Positions 1 to 10,930 of a DNA stretch of 64,000 nucleotides are shown in pieces. Position numbers and translations under genes: made by a program. How positions within the stretch are numbered: position 1 is the stretch's first letter; every line of letters begins with the position of its first letter. A model generated the notes under the pieces. The model ran no database searches and was not told the DNA's origin. It worked only from the letters and a program-made list of their open reading frames with translations. The stretch comes from Anodontia alba (taxonomy: Eukaryota > Mollusca > Bivalvia > Lucinida > Lucinidae). The stretch spans positions 63,136,514 through 63,200,513 of the forward strand of contig OZ024823.1 of NCBI GenBank assembly GCA_964016985.1. The letters run 5' to 3'.

Positions 1-237
1 CATATGTAAATGGTATTTGCTCTTTCATATATACTGTTGAGGTTTAATGTCTCAGTCAAAAGTATGTTTACGAAAAATATGGCTTTCTTAGGCCTTCGAA
101 AGGCCCTACGTAAAATGCTGACATTTAGTATGATGCCAATCCTGACGCCAAAGCTTATACCAGGGTGACAGCAAAAGCTTCCAGTACTTCTGTAAAGGCA
201 AGCTAACTGACAAAATCATACAAGTTTAAGACTTAAC
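1..237 (-). other. Probable 3' untranslated region of the HEAT-like gene
   Basis: This stretch lies immediately downstream, on the minus strand, of the TAG stop at 238-240. It has no repeat signature that I recognise and no good ORF. Its extent is inferred; the polyadenylation site is not seen and may be outside the window. Confidence 0.45.
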
Positions 238-412
238 CTACTCTACAACCACTTGTTGCATCCAAGGAAATGACAGATCACCAGCGATGTCAAGGACATT
301 TTCTCCCCCTATCTGCAGTGCAAGTACTGCCGAGTTCCTCTTCGTCTCATTAAAATCCTGACTGAACTCACTGATTTGGCTGCACAATGATTGGATCAAT
401 GACTCAACAGCT
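238..412 (-). CDS. Last coding exon D of the same gene, with stop codon
   Basis: The acceptor CTATTTTTCAG precedes 412. The first base completes the Arg codon begun in exon C. Then follow 57 sense codons (AVESLIQSLC to WMQQVVVE) and a TAG stop at 240-238. The C-terminus contains a charged helix (EFSQDFNETKRNSAVLAL) and an aromatic tail (LSFPWMQQ). Exons A-D give about 268 continuous residues with matching phases, which is unlikely by chance in DNA this rich in stops. The real function is unknown to me. The 3' untranslated region must start at 237; no AATAAA on this strand is evident before the window edge. Confidence 0.78.
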
Positions 413-2138
413 CTGAAAAATAGATAACATAGGTCAAAGTTAAAATATCAACCAATTAAGGTGACACTGTGATACACTCTTCTATATCAGTTAACACAGC
501 TATGAATGAATTTTAGGGGACTCATTACACTTGGTAGATTTTCTCCCATTTTGTACAAGGGAGGCAACTTTGTGATGTCCTGTTTGTTCACAAGCACACA
601 AAATCCCTTCTAAAAAGATGTCTAATCTAAAAGAAAAGAATCTGTTGACCCCTTTCAGAAGGGAGGCAAAACAATTTTGAAAGAGCTGCTTCCCCTTTAA
701 GTGTATCATTTCCCCTTAAATGAGAAAACATGGTCTGCCATAAAACTGATAGGGACAACCAGGTGAAGATGACCAAATATACTCCACGTCATATAAAACT
801 CCGTATTCTAGAAACATGAAGAAAATATGTTTTATCTGTCATCTGCTAATATAATAGTATGCTAAAGGTTGAAAGAATTTATTTTTCATTAATTGTGATA
901 ACAGCTCATGAGCTCCTTGTGAAACAGAAACACAGTTCTGAACAAAATGGCCTGTACATGTGTCATGAGAAAACCGGTCTTTTGTCATACGCAAACTTTG
1001 CATGCACGAACTGGGTAAAACATGTGCTTTAACAGACTTATGGTTTGTTTGCTACCAAAAACATGAGCTAGAATAAAAATAAGATAAAAACAAGATAAAG
1101 GAATGATTCCTATTCTGCAGCATCTCACATAAGTTCTGAATCTCTTTTTGCAGAGAAAATAAAAAGCTCCATAATAGGTTGCAATGATGGAAAATAAACA
1201 CAAGCTTAACTAAATATTTGCATTGTCACAGCAACAACAAGTATCCACCTAACTTCAGACAATCCCTCATATTTTAAAAATACACGCATTGATTTTTAAC
1301 TGGTATGCATGTACATGACTGGATACTAAAGTATAAATACTGTCTGAGGAGACAGCCAATACTTTTATTTATTTTCTGGTGCACATCAGAATCACAGAAG
1401 ATATACCTATACAGTGATGTATTCATAGTAAGTGTAGAATTAACACTGTTGTACTTCCACAAAAAGCTATCATCTTTTCTCTAAAAATTCAGGCAAATAG
1501 ACTCAAGCAGTGTATTTTTATGTTCCTTGAGATCATTAAGCCCATTCTGGTATCTTGGAAAATCGATTTCCACTTAAGCAGGTGCTAGGGGGAGCTTATG
1601 CAGCCCTGCTACTACACTGCTGCAAATGAAGTCTCAATAAAACGAAGACTCTGATTTTCTTTATTTTATGATAAGTTCAGGTTTAACAACACGTCAACCC
1701 ATGAGGGTCACTTGCGTTCTTTATCTTATGTGTTCGTTTTTTCCAAAGGCAACCTTCATAGATTTGATTGAGCCAACAGTTTAGACCCAGACCAGGTGCT
1801 GCAGAATGCACATCAACAGGTAGTAAAATAGTCTTGTTTAAATTTTAGGATAATTAAGGTATCTGAATACTTAGGATAATACAATATGGTATGTTCAGTT
1901 AAAAAAAAAAGTTATGAAGTGTTCTATTGATTGTTCAGTCTGTTTTTTCTGTTTATTTTTTGTTGTTTTTTTTACGATAATCCTTTTTTATACCCAGTGC
2001 AGAGCATTCATCATTTCTAAGGCATTCAATGTCCTATTTTTTAGGATGTCTTTAAAACTGATGAGACTGTCCAAAGACATCAAAACAGCATGACAATAAT
2101 ATGTATGACATTTGTTTTTCAATGAAGTGTTAATGTAA
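413..2138. other. Intronic DNA without recognised genes
   Basis: AT-rich single-copy-looking sequence in the last intron (413-8345). Short minus-strand ORFs of 60-75 codons lack coding character. I see poly-A and poly-T runs near 1900-1980 but no tandem array, inverted repeat or transposon protein. Confidence 0.5.
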
Positions 2139-2440
2139 TTTGTTTGTGTTGAGGTTTTACGGCCCAGACAACCCAATGGGGTCATGTCGAGGGCCGTCAG
2201 TTTACCTAACCACACGTTTACTGGGCAGGCTTAGTCCTCTAAGCGGTTAACCAGTATTGTGCACATTCTTTCGCCAGAAACTGACAACTGCCCTTCTTGT
2301 ATCAGCGGAAGGGAGAGAATGACCGTAGAAAATATTTCATGATCAATCTCTACGAAAGAATGTTGCTGACCTCGGCAGGGGTTGAACCCGCGACCTCCTG
2401 GTCTCCAGTCGGACGGCACATCCAACTGAGCCACCGAGGC
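2139..2440 (-). mobile_element. tRNA-derived SINE, copy 1
   Basis: Read on the minus strand, it begins with a tRNA-like head that has an A box (TGGCTCAGTTGGATG in the family; here the base change gives GTTGGATGTGCC) and a B box (GGTTCAACCCC). A shared body of about 200 bp contains AAGGGCAGTTGTCAGTTTC, and the tail ends AAACCTCAACACAAACAAA. Five related copies are listed separately. The head is not a working tRNA gene because the acceptor and anticodon arms do not fold properly. I see no clear target duplication here. Confidence 0.88.
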
Positions 2441-2757
2441 ATAATACAAATAGCAAGTCAACATATCATTATGTAAATAAGTCTATACAATGTGTACCCC
2501 AATGTTTCCCCATACTATATAGTGAAAACAGCAGTATGTAGGAGTCAACATTAATGACGGATTTTCAGAATTCTGCAGTCTTTAAACCAGCATTTCATTT
2601 TTTTTTTGTTACTTCTAGCTATCGTTTTTAATGATAGATCTGTTTTTATGTGCTTAATAATCAAAATCTCCCTCAGTTATTTGAGAAAATGACATGGCTA
2701 GCAAAGCTATACATAAGACAGTTATCAAAATAAATGTTTTTTGATTCTCAACAAAAA
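2441..2757. other. Spacer between SINE and tandem-core element
   Basis: About 320 bp of AT-rich intronic DNA with a poly-T run at 2600. No recognised feature. Confidence 0.5.
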
Positions 2758-2829
2758 CAACAGGAGGGCCATGATGGCTCTGTAACGCTCACCTGAGTAT
2801 CATAGCACTTAGAGAACCTGACCTAAAAC

Positions 2830-4865
2830 TGATCAAGGCAAATGTTCTGACCAAGATTCATGATGATTATATTAACAAGTAAGACAAAGTAGCATGTCTA
2901 ATGGACTGTGACCTAAACGGAAAAATTTAAGAAAGTCACTAGATCCTGAAATATAAGTCATAAGTGACCCAGTTCCAGTAGAAATCATCCAGACAAACAT
3001 TTGGAGCAAGATTCATGTCGATCACTTCAAAAATGTGACCTCTAGAGTGTTAACAAGGTTTTCCTTTGATTTGGCCTGGTGACCTAGTTTTTGACCTCAA
3101 GTGGCCCAGTTTCGAACTTGAAATCATCAAGACAAACACTTTAAGCCAGATTCATGATGACATATTAAAAATGTGACCTCTAGAGTGCTAGCAAGATCCT
3201 CCTTTGATTTGGCCCAGTGACATAGTTTTTTACCCCTAGTGACCCAGTTTCGAACTTGACTTAGAAATCATCAAGACAAACATTTTGAGCAAGATTCATG
3301 ATGACTGCTTCAAAAATGTGATGGCTAGAGTGTTAACAAAGTTTTCCTTTGATTTGGCCTGGTGACCTAATTTTTTACCCCAAGTGGCCCAGTTTCAAAC
3401 TTGACCTAGAAATCATCAAGACAAACATTCTGAGCCAGATCTATGATGATTACTTCGAAAATGTGACCGCTAGAGTGTTAATAATATTTTCCTTTGATTT
3501 GGCCTGTTGACCTAGTTTTTGACCCAAAGTGACCTGGTTTCAAACTTGACCTAGAAATCATCAAAACAAATATTTTGAGCAAGATTCAGGATGATTGCTT
3601 CGAAAATGTGACCTCTAGAGTGTTAACAAGGTTTTCCTTTGATTTGGCTAGGTGACCTAGTTTTTCACCCCATGTGACCCAGTTTCAAACTTGACAAATA
3701 TTTTGAGCAAGATTCAGGATGATTGCTTCGAAAATGTGACCTCTAGAGTGTTAACAAGTTTTTACTTAGATTTGATTAGTTTTTGACCCAAAGTGACCCA
3801 GTTTCATTCTTGACCTAGAAATCATAAGGACAAATATTTTGAGCAAGATTCATGATGATTGCTTCAAAAATGTGTCCTCTAGTGTGTTAACAAGGTTTTC
3901 CTTTGATTTGGCCAGGTGACCTAGTTTTCACCTCATGTGACCCAGTTTCAAACTTGACCTAGAAATCATCAAGACAAATATTTTGAGCAAGATTCATGAT
4001 GATTGATTCAAAAATGTGACCGCTAGAGTGTTAACAAGGTTTTCCTTTGATTTGGCCTGGTGACCTAGTTTTTTATCTCAAGTGACCCAGTTTCTAATTT
4101 GACCTACATATCATCAAGACAAACATTTTGAGCAAGATTCATGATGATTGCTTCAAAAATATGACCCTAAGTGTTTTCTTTTGATTTGGCCTGGTGGCCT
4201 AGTTTTTGACATCAAGTGACCCAGTTTCAAAACTGATCTAGAGATACCATCAATACAAACATTTTGAGCAAGATTCATGATGATCTCTTCAAAAATGTGA
4301 CCGCTAGAGTGTTAACAAGGTTTTCCTTTGATTTGGCCTGGTAACCTAATTTTTGATCCCAAGTAGCCCAGTTTCAAACTTGACCTAGAAATCATCAAGA
4401 CAAACATTTTGAGCAAGATTCATGATGATTACTTCGAAAATGTGACCGCTAGGGTGTAAATAAGGTTTTCCTTTGATTTGGCCTGTTGACCTAGTTTTTG
4501 ATCCAAAGTGACCTGGTTTCAAACCTGACCTAGAAATTATCAAGACAAATATTTTGAGCAAGATTCAGGATGATTGCTTTGAAAAATGTGACCTCTAGAG
4601 TGTTAACAAGGTTTTCCTTTGATCTGGCAAGGTGACCTAGTTTTTCCCCCCACGTGACCCAGTTTCAAACTTGACCTAGAAATCATCAAGACAAACATTT
4701 TGAGTAAGATTCATGATGATTGCTTCAAAAATGTGATCGCTAGTGTGTTAACAATGTTTTTCTTTGATTTGGCCTGGTGACCTAGTTTTTGACCTCAACC
4801 CAGTTTCAAATTTGACCTAGAAATCATCAAGACAAATATTTTGAGCAAGATTCATGATGATTGCT
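2830..4865 (+). repeat. 145-bp tandem array (family i core, left part)
   Basis: Units begin near GACCTAGAAATCATCAAGAC and repeat every 143-150 bp. They have an internal landmark GAGTGTTAACAAGGTTTTCC and a pair of TGACCTAG/TTTTTGACC motifs. The phase and sequence resume at 6897 and again at 7560-7970, after the two nested insertions. ORFs across the array are accidental. Confidence 0.9.
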
Positions 4866-5149
4866 TCAACAAGAATTCCGCGGAAGGCGTCATCGCACCT
4901 GCTGGGGCAAAAGTCACAGGAGCCACAATCAGAACGTGGTTATTAAATAAGTTTATTTCATTCTTAGCAGTGCTTACTTGGAAAACTGGGTTAAAAAAAA
5001 TGTAGACAAAGTGCCTAGTGGGGCACATATATTCCAGGCCAGTCCCATTCCCTCTAATGGCTATATCTTCAGCACTGACTTTTCGTATCATACAGCCCAA
5101 TGATAATGGAACATTGACGTAAAATGTGTAAAAGTCACTGGAGCATGAA

Positions 5150-6190
5150 ATATAGGTCAAGGTCACGGGTCAAGGTACCTGCTAATTCAGTACATCAAGG
5201 AGAAGCACAATGCAGGGTATGGTGGTTGTAGGCCTTATAGTTGAGGAGTTATCAAACATTAACGTAAAATGTGTCAAATATAGGTCAAGGTCACCGGGTC
5301 AAGGTACCTGCCAAGCCAGTGCAATGAGGTGAAGCACTATGCAAGGTTTAGTGGTTGTAGGTCTTATATTTGAGGAGATACCGAACATCAATATAAAATG
5401 TGACAGTCACTGGAATGCACAATATAGGTCAAGGTCACCAGGTCAAGGTACCTGCCGAGTCAGTACATCCAGAAGAAGTGCTATGTAAGGTTTGGTGGTT
5501 GAAGGCCTTACAGTTGAGGACATATGGAAGGCTGACATAAAAGGTGTAAAAGTTAATGGAGCGCGAAATATAGGTCAAGGTCACCCAGTGAAGGTACCTG
5601 CGGAGTCCGTACATTGAGGAGAAGCACTATGCAAGGTTTGATGGTTGTAGGCCTTACAGTTGAGGAGATATTGAACGTTGACGTAAAATGTGTAAAAGGC
5701 ACTGGAGCGCAAAATATAGGTCAAGGTCACCGGGTCAAGATACCTGCCAAGTCAGTACATCTAGGAGAAGCACTATGCAAGGTTTGGTGGCTAGAGGTCT
5801 TACACTTGAGGAGATCTGGAACATTGACGTAAATTATGTCAAAGTCACTGCAGCCAAAATATAGGTCAAGGTCACCAGGTCAAGGTATCTGCCAAGTCAG
5901 TACATTGAGAAGAAGCACTTTGCAAGGTTTGATGGTTGTAGGCCTTATAGTCGAGGAGATATCGAACGTCGACGCAAAATATATCAAAGTCACTGGAGCG
6001 CAAAATATAGGTCAAGGTCACCGGGTCAAGGTATATGCCAAGTCAGTACATCTAGGAGAAGCACTATGCAAGGTTTGGTAGTTGTACGCCTTATAGTTGA
6101 GAAGATCTGGAACGTCAACGTAAATTGTGTCAAAGTCAATGGAGCGCAAAATATAGGTCAAGGTCACTGGGTCAACATACCTGCCAAGTC
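5150..6190 (+). repeat. 145-bp array with AGGTCA direct repeats
   Basis: About seven or eight units, each with ATATAGGTCAAGGTCACC followed by GGTCAAGGTACCTGCC and GAGAAGCACTATGCAAGG. The AGGTCAAGGTCA core is a zero-spaced direct repeat of a nuclear-receptor half-site. Open frames of 72-81 codons at 5614-6081 follow the repeat period and are not genes. Confidence 0.88.
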
Positions 6191-6811
6191 AGGAGGTCAG
6201 GGAGATGTGTCATGCAAGGTATGATGGTTGTTGTAGAATTGTAGTTGATTAGAATACTAACTTCGACGTAAATGTCGAACTTCGACATAACAGAACTGTT
6301 AACAGACAGACGGACGGATGAACGGACAGACGAATGGAAAAGCGGGCACCTATGTCGCAAAGTAGGGAGGTCAGGGAGATGTTTCATAAAAGGTTTGATG
6401 GTTGTTTAGTTTTGTAGTTGATTAGAATACGAACTTTGACATAAATGTCGAACTTCGACATAACAGAACTGTTAACAGACGGACAGACGGACGGACGAAC
6501 AGACAGACGAATGGAAAAGTGGGCACCTATGTCGCAAAGTCAGGAGGTCAGGGAGATGTTTCATCCAAGGTTTGATGGCTGTTTAGTCTTGTAGTTGATT
6601 AAAATACTAACTTTGACATAAATGTCGAACTTCGACATAAATGTTGACAGACGGACGGACGAATGGACAGACATACGGAAAAGCGGACGCCTATGTCGCA
6701 AAGTCAGGAGGTCAGGGAGATGTTTCATGCAAGATTTGATGGTTGTTTAGTCTTGTAGTTGATTAGAATACTAACTTTGACATAAATGTCGAACGTCGAC
6801 ATAAATGTTGA

Positions 6812-6850
6812 CAGACGGACGGACGGACGGACGGACGGACGGACGGACGG
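6812..6850 (+). repeat. (GGAC)n microsatellite
   Basis: Some ten uninterrupted GGAC units just before the 3' hairpin of the family ii element. The same kind of tract sits at the equivalent place in copy 2 (17397-17450) and in families iii and iv. Confidence 0.95.
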
Positions 6851-7082
6851 AAAATCGGACGCCTATATCGCACCCTGCTACAAGCAGGTGCGATAAAAAT
6901 GTGATGGCTAGAATGTTAACAAGGTTTTCCTTTGATTTGGCCTGGTGACCTAGTTTTTTACCTCAGGTGTCCCAGTTTCAAATTTGATCTAGAAATCATC
7001 AAGACAAACATTTTAAGCAAGATTCATGATGACTGCTTCAAAAATGTGACCGCTAGAGTGTTAACAAGGTTTTCCTTTGATT

Positions 7083-7544
7083 CAGGTCCCCTAGCAGTCT
7101 CTCTAAAAAATAAAGGCTTTTTATAAAGGCTATTTTTGGCCAAATAAAGGTTTTTCAGGATAAATTTTGTACAAAATAAAGAGCATTTAATGGTTAAATT
7201 TGATGGCAGATCCCAAGCAAAAGAACTCCACGTCATCGCCTCTCAAGCAAAATAGGAGAAAAATTGCAGAGAAAATCAGATTTTCATCTTTAAATGGTAA
7301 TGACAATATTAACTTGCATTTCTGTTTAGAAACATATGAATCTAAGAAACAGAACTAAAATTTGTTGTTACTAAATGCTACATATTTACTCCGTCCTTCT
7401 CTTGCATTTACAAATTGTCAAACATAAAGGTTTTCTCATCAAAATAAAGGTTTTTATAGGTTTTCAGCCAAATTAAAGGTTTTAAAGGATTTCAACAAAA
7501 TTAAAGGTTTTTTAAAGGTTTTAAAGGTTCCCCTAGGGTCCCTG
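7083..7544. mobile_element. hAT-like MITE
   Basis: The ends are CAGGTCCCCTAG and, reverse-complemented, CAGGGACCCTAG, so it has a 12-bp imperfect terminal inverted repeat of the CAGGG type seen in hAT elements. The interior is dominated by AAATAAAGGTTTT-like motifs in both orientations. It interrupts a family i unit between TTTGATT and TTGGCC, and a degraded 7-8 bp duplication (CTTTGATT / GTCTGATT) is plausible. There is no transposase ORF; a 70-codon minus-strand frame is chance. Confidence 0.6.
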
Positions 7545-8068
7545 TCTGATTTGGCCTGGTGCCCTAGTTTTTGACCTCAAGTGACCCAGTTTTGAATTTG
7601 ACCTAGAAATCATCACGACAAACATTTTGAGCAAGATTCATGATGATTGCTTCAAAAATGTGATCGCTAGAGTGTTAACAAGGTTTTCCTTTGATTTGGC
7701 CTGGTGATCTAGTTTTTGAGCTCAAGTGACCCAATTTCGAACTTGACCTAGAAATCATCAAGACAAACATTTTGAGCAATATTCATCATGATGACTTCAA
7801 AAATGTGGCCTCTAGAGTTTTAACAAGTTTTTCCTTTGATTTGGCCTGATGATTTAGTTTTTTGACCCCAAGTGACCCAGTTTTGAACTTGACCTAGATT
7901 TCATAAAGGTAAACATTCTGAGCACAGTTCATCAAGATGGGTCAAAACTGTGATCTCTAGAGTGTTAACAATCTAGTTGTTGACGACGGACAAAGGACGA
8001 TGGATGACGGACAACGGACAGAGAGTGATCACAATAGCTCATCCTGAGCTTTCGCTCAGGTGAGCTAA

Positions 8069-8345
8069 AAACTGTGGGTAGAAATTAGAGGTAGTCTGTG
8101 AGGAACTTCTAATGCATACCCACAACTTATTGTTTTTGTGGAGATGTGTGAGAAAATATCAGTATTATGGAGATGTGTGAGAAAATATCAGTATTATAAG
8201 TTAAAAATGCCTTATGTAGAGCTCTGACATTTTACACATAAGTGGTATTACAGTGAAGTAATGTCATAAAATGAAAATCTAAGTTATCTGATCATCCATG
8301 TATGTCATGCAGCAAAAACAGGTGAACTGATACAACTCAACTAAC
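8069..8345 (-). other. Intron DNA 3' of exon C
   Basis: Intronic sequence between the family i element and the exon C donor. It contains a direct duplication of about 36 bp (GGAGATGTGTGAGAAAATATC occurs twice near 8141-8190), and nothing else is recognised. Confidence 0.5.
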
Positions 8346-8578
8346 CTTGTATTTCTGCACTGTATACTAGACTTGACAACTATGGCTGTGATTGGGAGAG
8401 CAGCTGCTGAGAGAGAGGTATGTTTCTGTATTACAGACTGGTTTTCTGTCAGCCAGGTACCTAACCTATTAGCATCCTCCTCTTTGTCAAAAGTTAGATA
8501 AATCTTCACTAGTAATTCTAAGATCAGAGACATATTTGGCACAGAGATTTCTTTCTTCAGTTCTTTAATAAGCATACT
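8346..8578 (-). CDS. Internal exon C of the same gene
   Basis: A 233-nt exon that enters in phase 0 after a clear acceptor (TATCCTCCATTGCAG) and leaves in phase 2 at ACAAG|GTTAGT. It encodes 77 complete residues from SMLIKELKKE to SSIQCRNT, plus two bases of a shared Arg codon. Two long amphipathic helices are visible (SLILELLVKIYLTF and AAALPITAIVVKSS), separated by an acidic linker with DKEEDANRLG. The reading frame is open beyond both splice sites, so an unspliced ORF caller reports 108 residues; the extra residues at each end are intronic. It joins in frame to exon B upstream and exon D downstream. Confidence 0.8.
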
Positions 8579-8828
8579 CTGCAATGGAGGATATACATGT
8601 GTCACAGGGTGAAATATTTCATCTTAAAGAAATCCTTTACTAAATTCTCCCACAGTCCAATTTATCCTATATTTCATGTCATTTCACTCATTTTCCCTAT
8701 AGCCCAAATACTCTTAAGCATTATTTTAAAAGTTAGTCCGGTTTTTGTTCTTATGTAATTTAGCGCGCGCGATTCACTTCACTGGCTCACGCTTGCATGC
8801 GCATGCACATGCACTATATTAGCGCCCT

Positions 8829-9172
8829 GTCAGTCTTTCATTGTCTCTGGCAGGGATAGGACTTACGTTCTCCTCTAAGGACAGCGTTATATAAATGTCT
8901 CCTTTTAACTAAGGAGCGCATTTTATATATTTACAGGTATGTGCTTACTATTTCATGTCTTCATGTAGTGATATTTCAGATAATTTTGTAATTTGTGTCC
9001 ATTTGTAAATATTTGCTGAATTGTGTATTTCCCGTCTTTGGGCCTGGTACTGCCCAAGATGCATGTCAGTCTTTCATTGTCTCTGGTAGGGGTAGGACTT
9101 ACCTTCTCCTCTAAGGACAGCGTTATATAAATGTCTCCTTTTAACTAAGGAGCGCATTTTATATATTTACAG
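8829..9172 (+). repeat. 108-bp direct duplication, possible LTR fragment
   Basis: The segments 8829-8936 and 9065-9172 are nearly identical. Both begin GTCAGTCTTTCATTGTCTC, contain GTTATATAAATGTCTCC and end TATATATTTACAG. Copy 1 continues GTATGTGC, a good splice donor; copy 2 continues TGTGTGCTGG. The TATA-like box, leader-like spacing and tandem arrangement would suit a piece of an LTR retroelement promoter, but there are no primer-binding site, polypurine tract or gag/pol traces to confirm it. Confidence 0.5.
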
Positions 9173-9490
9173 TGTGTGCTGGCCGTGGGAATCAGGGAAA
9201 ACATTAAAACCATCTTCTTATAACTATGTCGTGGTGATTTCTTCCCCCGAACCCCCTCGAGGCAGAATGGGACAATCTCTCGGTCTCCAATAGTTTTCTG
9301 CGACACATGAAATTAAAGATTGTCTTCATTCTCCAGATAAATTGCTAGTGAGTGAAGGGTCAGCTAGACTTTTTTTTTATCTTCCACAACAGTGTATGTT
9401 CTGGAATCAGATTCTCTACACCCAAGGCATGAGAACATGCTTCATGAAAAAACTAGAGCAAGTGCCCAGAGGGTCACGAATTTGTTTTTG
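9173..9490. other. Unannotated intronic DNA
   Basis: It contains a GC-richer stretch (CCCCGAACCCCCTCGAGG, about 9246-9263) after the duplicated 108-bp block. It may belong to the same old element. The open frames of 63-66 codons here run into the SINE and are not convincing. Confidence 0.4.
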
Positions 9491-9614
9491 TTTTGTGTTG
9501 AGGTTTTATGGGCCAATCAACCCAAAATTTCAGTTTACCTAACCACACGTTTACTGGGCAGGCTTAGTCCTCTAAGCAGTTAACCAGTATTGTGCACATT
9601 CCTTCGCAAGAAAG
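9491..9614 (-). mobile_element. tRNA-derived SINE, copy 2 (3' part only)
   Basis: It matches the tail and the adjoining body of the SINE (GTTGAGGTTTTATGGGCC to TTGTGCACATTCCTTCGC). The tRNA-like head and half of the body are missing, and about 20 bp of the body is deleted near 9530. A truncated, old copy. Confidence 0.8.
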
Positions 9615-9839
9615 AGGGTCATGAATACCCCTGGCCAGCGCCATTTCTTAATTATAAAATATTTTAAAGTTAATGACAATGATATAAGGCAAGATATAGT
9701 TTACAATGTCAGTCTCTGAATGACACTGATCTATCATCCTAAGTACAACTTTCCTGGAGTAAACAGTCTTCAAAACATGAAGCAAATTTGCTCAGCCATA
9801 AAATATTGGTCACTGACCTACATATACTTGAGAAATTAA

Positions 9840-10660
9840 TCTGATGGTCATCTAAAAGATATTAAGCAAAATCACTAGACCATGAAATATAGGTCATACT
9901 GATTTATATTTACTTTGAAGTGAAAGTTTGGGTCACACTGTGTCATTATATGAAAATGTGACATTTAGGTATCTAACAGTGGGAGATATAAGACAAAATC
10001 ACAGGGCTATGAAATAAAGGTTACATAATCCCAAAATATGATAGTAATACATTAAATTGTCTTCAAGATGTAACATAAAATCACTGGACCATGAAATATA
10101 GGTCACAGTGTCCTACATTTACTTTTAGGTCAACTGTTGGATCACACTAATTCATAATCCCAAATAATGATGTTCATACATCAATTAACATTCAAGATAT
10201 GCAGCAAAATTACTGGACCATGAAATATAGGTCAAGGTGACCTACATTTGTTATGCTGTCAATCGTGGTGTCACACAGAACCAATATTCCAAGTATCACA
10301 TTAATCCATGAAATAGTCTTCAAGATATAATGCAAAATCGCTGGAGCATGAAAATATGATCACGATGACCTTGACCTTATTACACTGATGTTGATGTGAT
10401 AAACATGTCTGATGCCCATCCTTCTTTAAGAAGTTGTTTGTATAAACAAACTGCAACATACTACTTTATTGAGGCATTAATCCATGAAATAGGCTCCAAA
10501 TATAAGTCAAAATCACTGAAGCATGAAAATAAGTTCACAATGACCTTGACCTTATTACACTGAATGTTGATGTGATAAACATGTCTGATGCCCATCCTTC
10601 TTTAATAAGAGGTTGTTTGTATAAACAAACTGCAATACACTACTTTATTGGGGTGTCCTA
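9840..10660 (+). repeat. Degenerate tandem units with AGGTCA motifs, then a 180-bp duplication
   Basis: Units of about 120 bp share AAAATCACTGGACCATGAAATATAGGTCA and are diverged. They are followed by two copies of a roughly 180-bp segment (10370-10475 and 10545-10645 share CATGTCTGATGCCCATCC and TTGTTTGTATAAACAAACTG). At 10229-10243 lies a perfect AGGTCA-AGG-TGACCT palindrome. It is probably the decayed left part of the family iv-type element that ends at 10930. Confidence 0.65.
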
Positions 10661-10930
10661 GATTTTGACCTCTAGCCCCGCCCTGGGGCATGATCCAGGG
10701 GTCTGTAGAAGTAGAATGGAAGAGAACCCTCCCAGGTACCCCATACCAAATATGAAAAGTTTTTGATCAGTGGCTGCAGAGTTATAAGTAATCAAAAAAC
10801 TTCGAAGTAAAACTTGGTTATAGAAAGGGATGGACGGACAGACGGATGGACGGACAAACAGATGAACGGACTAACAGAACTGACGAAAAATATATATCCC
10901 TTCAGCAAACTTCGTATGCCGGGGGTATAA
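10655..10930 (+). mobile_element. Tandem-core element, family iv, 3' end fragment
   Basis: A GGAC/GGAT-rich microsatellite (10829-10870) is followed by ACTTCGTATGCCGGGGGTATAA ending at 10930 (shown as two parts: ACTTCGTATGC and CGGGGGTATAA). This is the same 3' terminus as the intact family iv element at 57738. The left arm of the hairpin is degenerate here. Confidence 0.65.

Larger units (their letters stand above)
4870..6896 (+). mobile_element. Tandem-core element, family ii, copy 1
   Basis: It starts CAAGAATTCCGCGG and carries the arm TCGCACCTGCT near 4889. It ends with the imperfect hairpin CGCACCCTGCT-ACA-AGCAGGTGCG followed by ATAA. The core has two arrays. One is a roughly 145-bp unit with AGGTCAAGGTCACCGGGTCA (about 5150-6190). 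The other is a roughly 180-bp unit with GTTTAGTCTTGTAGTTGATT and GACGG runs (6190-6860). It sits inside one family i unit: the left host ends GATTGCTTCAA and the right host resumes AAATGTGA. These rejoin to the intact consensus with no duplication, which fits rolling-circle insertion. A second copy of nearly identical organisation is at 15444-17496. Confidence 0.75.
2758..8068 (+). mobile_element. Tandem-core element, family i, copy 1 (Helentron/pearl-like, non-autonomous)
   Basis: The left end has an imperfect stem (GAGGGCCATGATGGCTC) followed by GCTCACCTGAG at about 2788-2798. The right end has a hairpin CCTGAGC-TTTC-GCTCAGG (8043-8060) and then TGAGCTAA ending at 8068. The hairpin's 3' arm is the reverse complement of the left arm. 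Between them are some 20 copies of a roughly 145-bp unit (GACCTAGAAATCATCAAGAC...), and a GACGGAC-rich stretch at 7980-8030 precedes the hairpin. There is no Rep/helicase ORF. Two later insertions split it: the family ii element at 4870-6896 and a hAT-like element at 7083-7544. The general class (Helitron-related elements with tandem cores and sub-terminal inverted repeats) is known from oysters; assigning this family to it is my inference. Confidence 0.72.

Noticed and set aside
5614..6081. Paired ORFs of 72 and 81 codons with similar proteins, also at 16139-16366
   Set aside because: They recur with the 145-bp period of a tandem array and have no start, splice or coding signature.
2830..7970. 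CRISPR-like array because of regular repeats
   Set aside because: Repeats are 145 bp, diverged and without spacers; the context is a eukaryotic intron with no cas genes.
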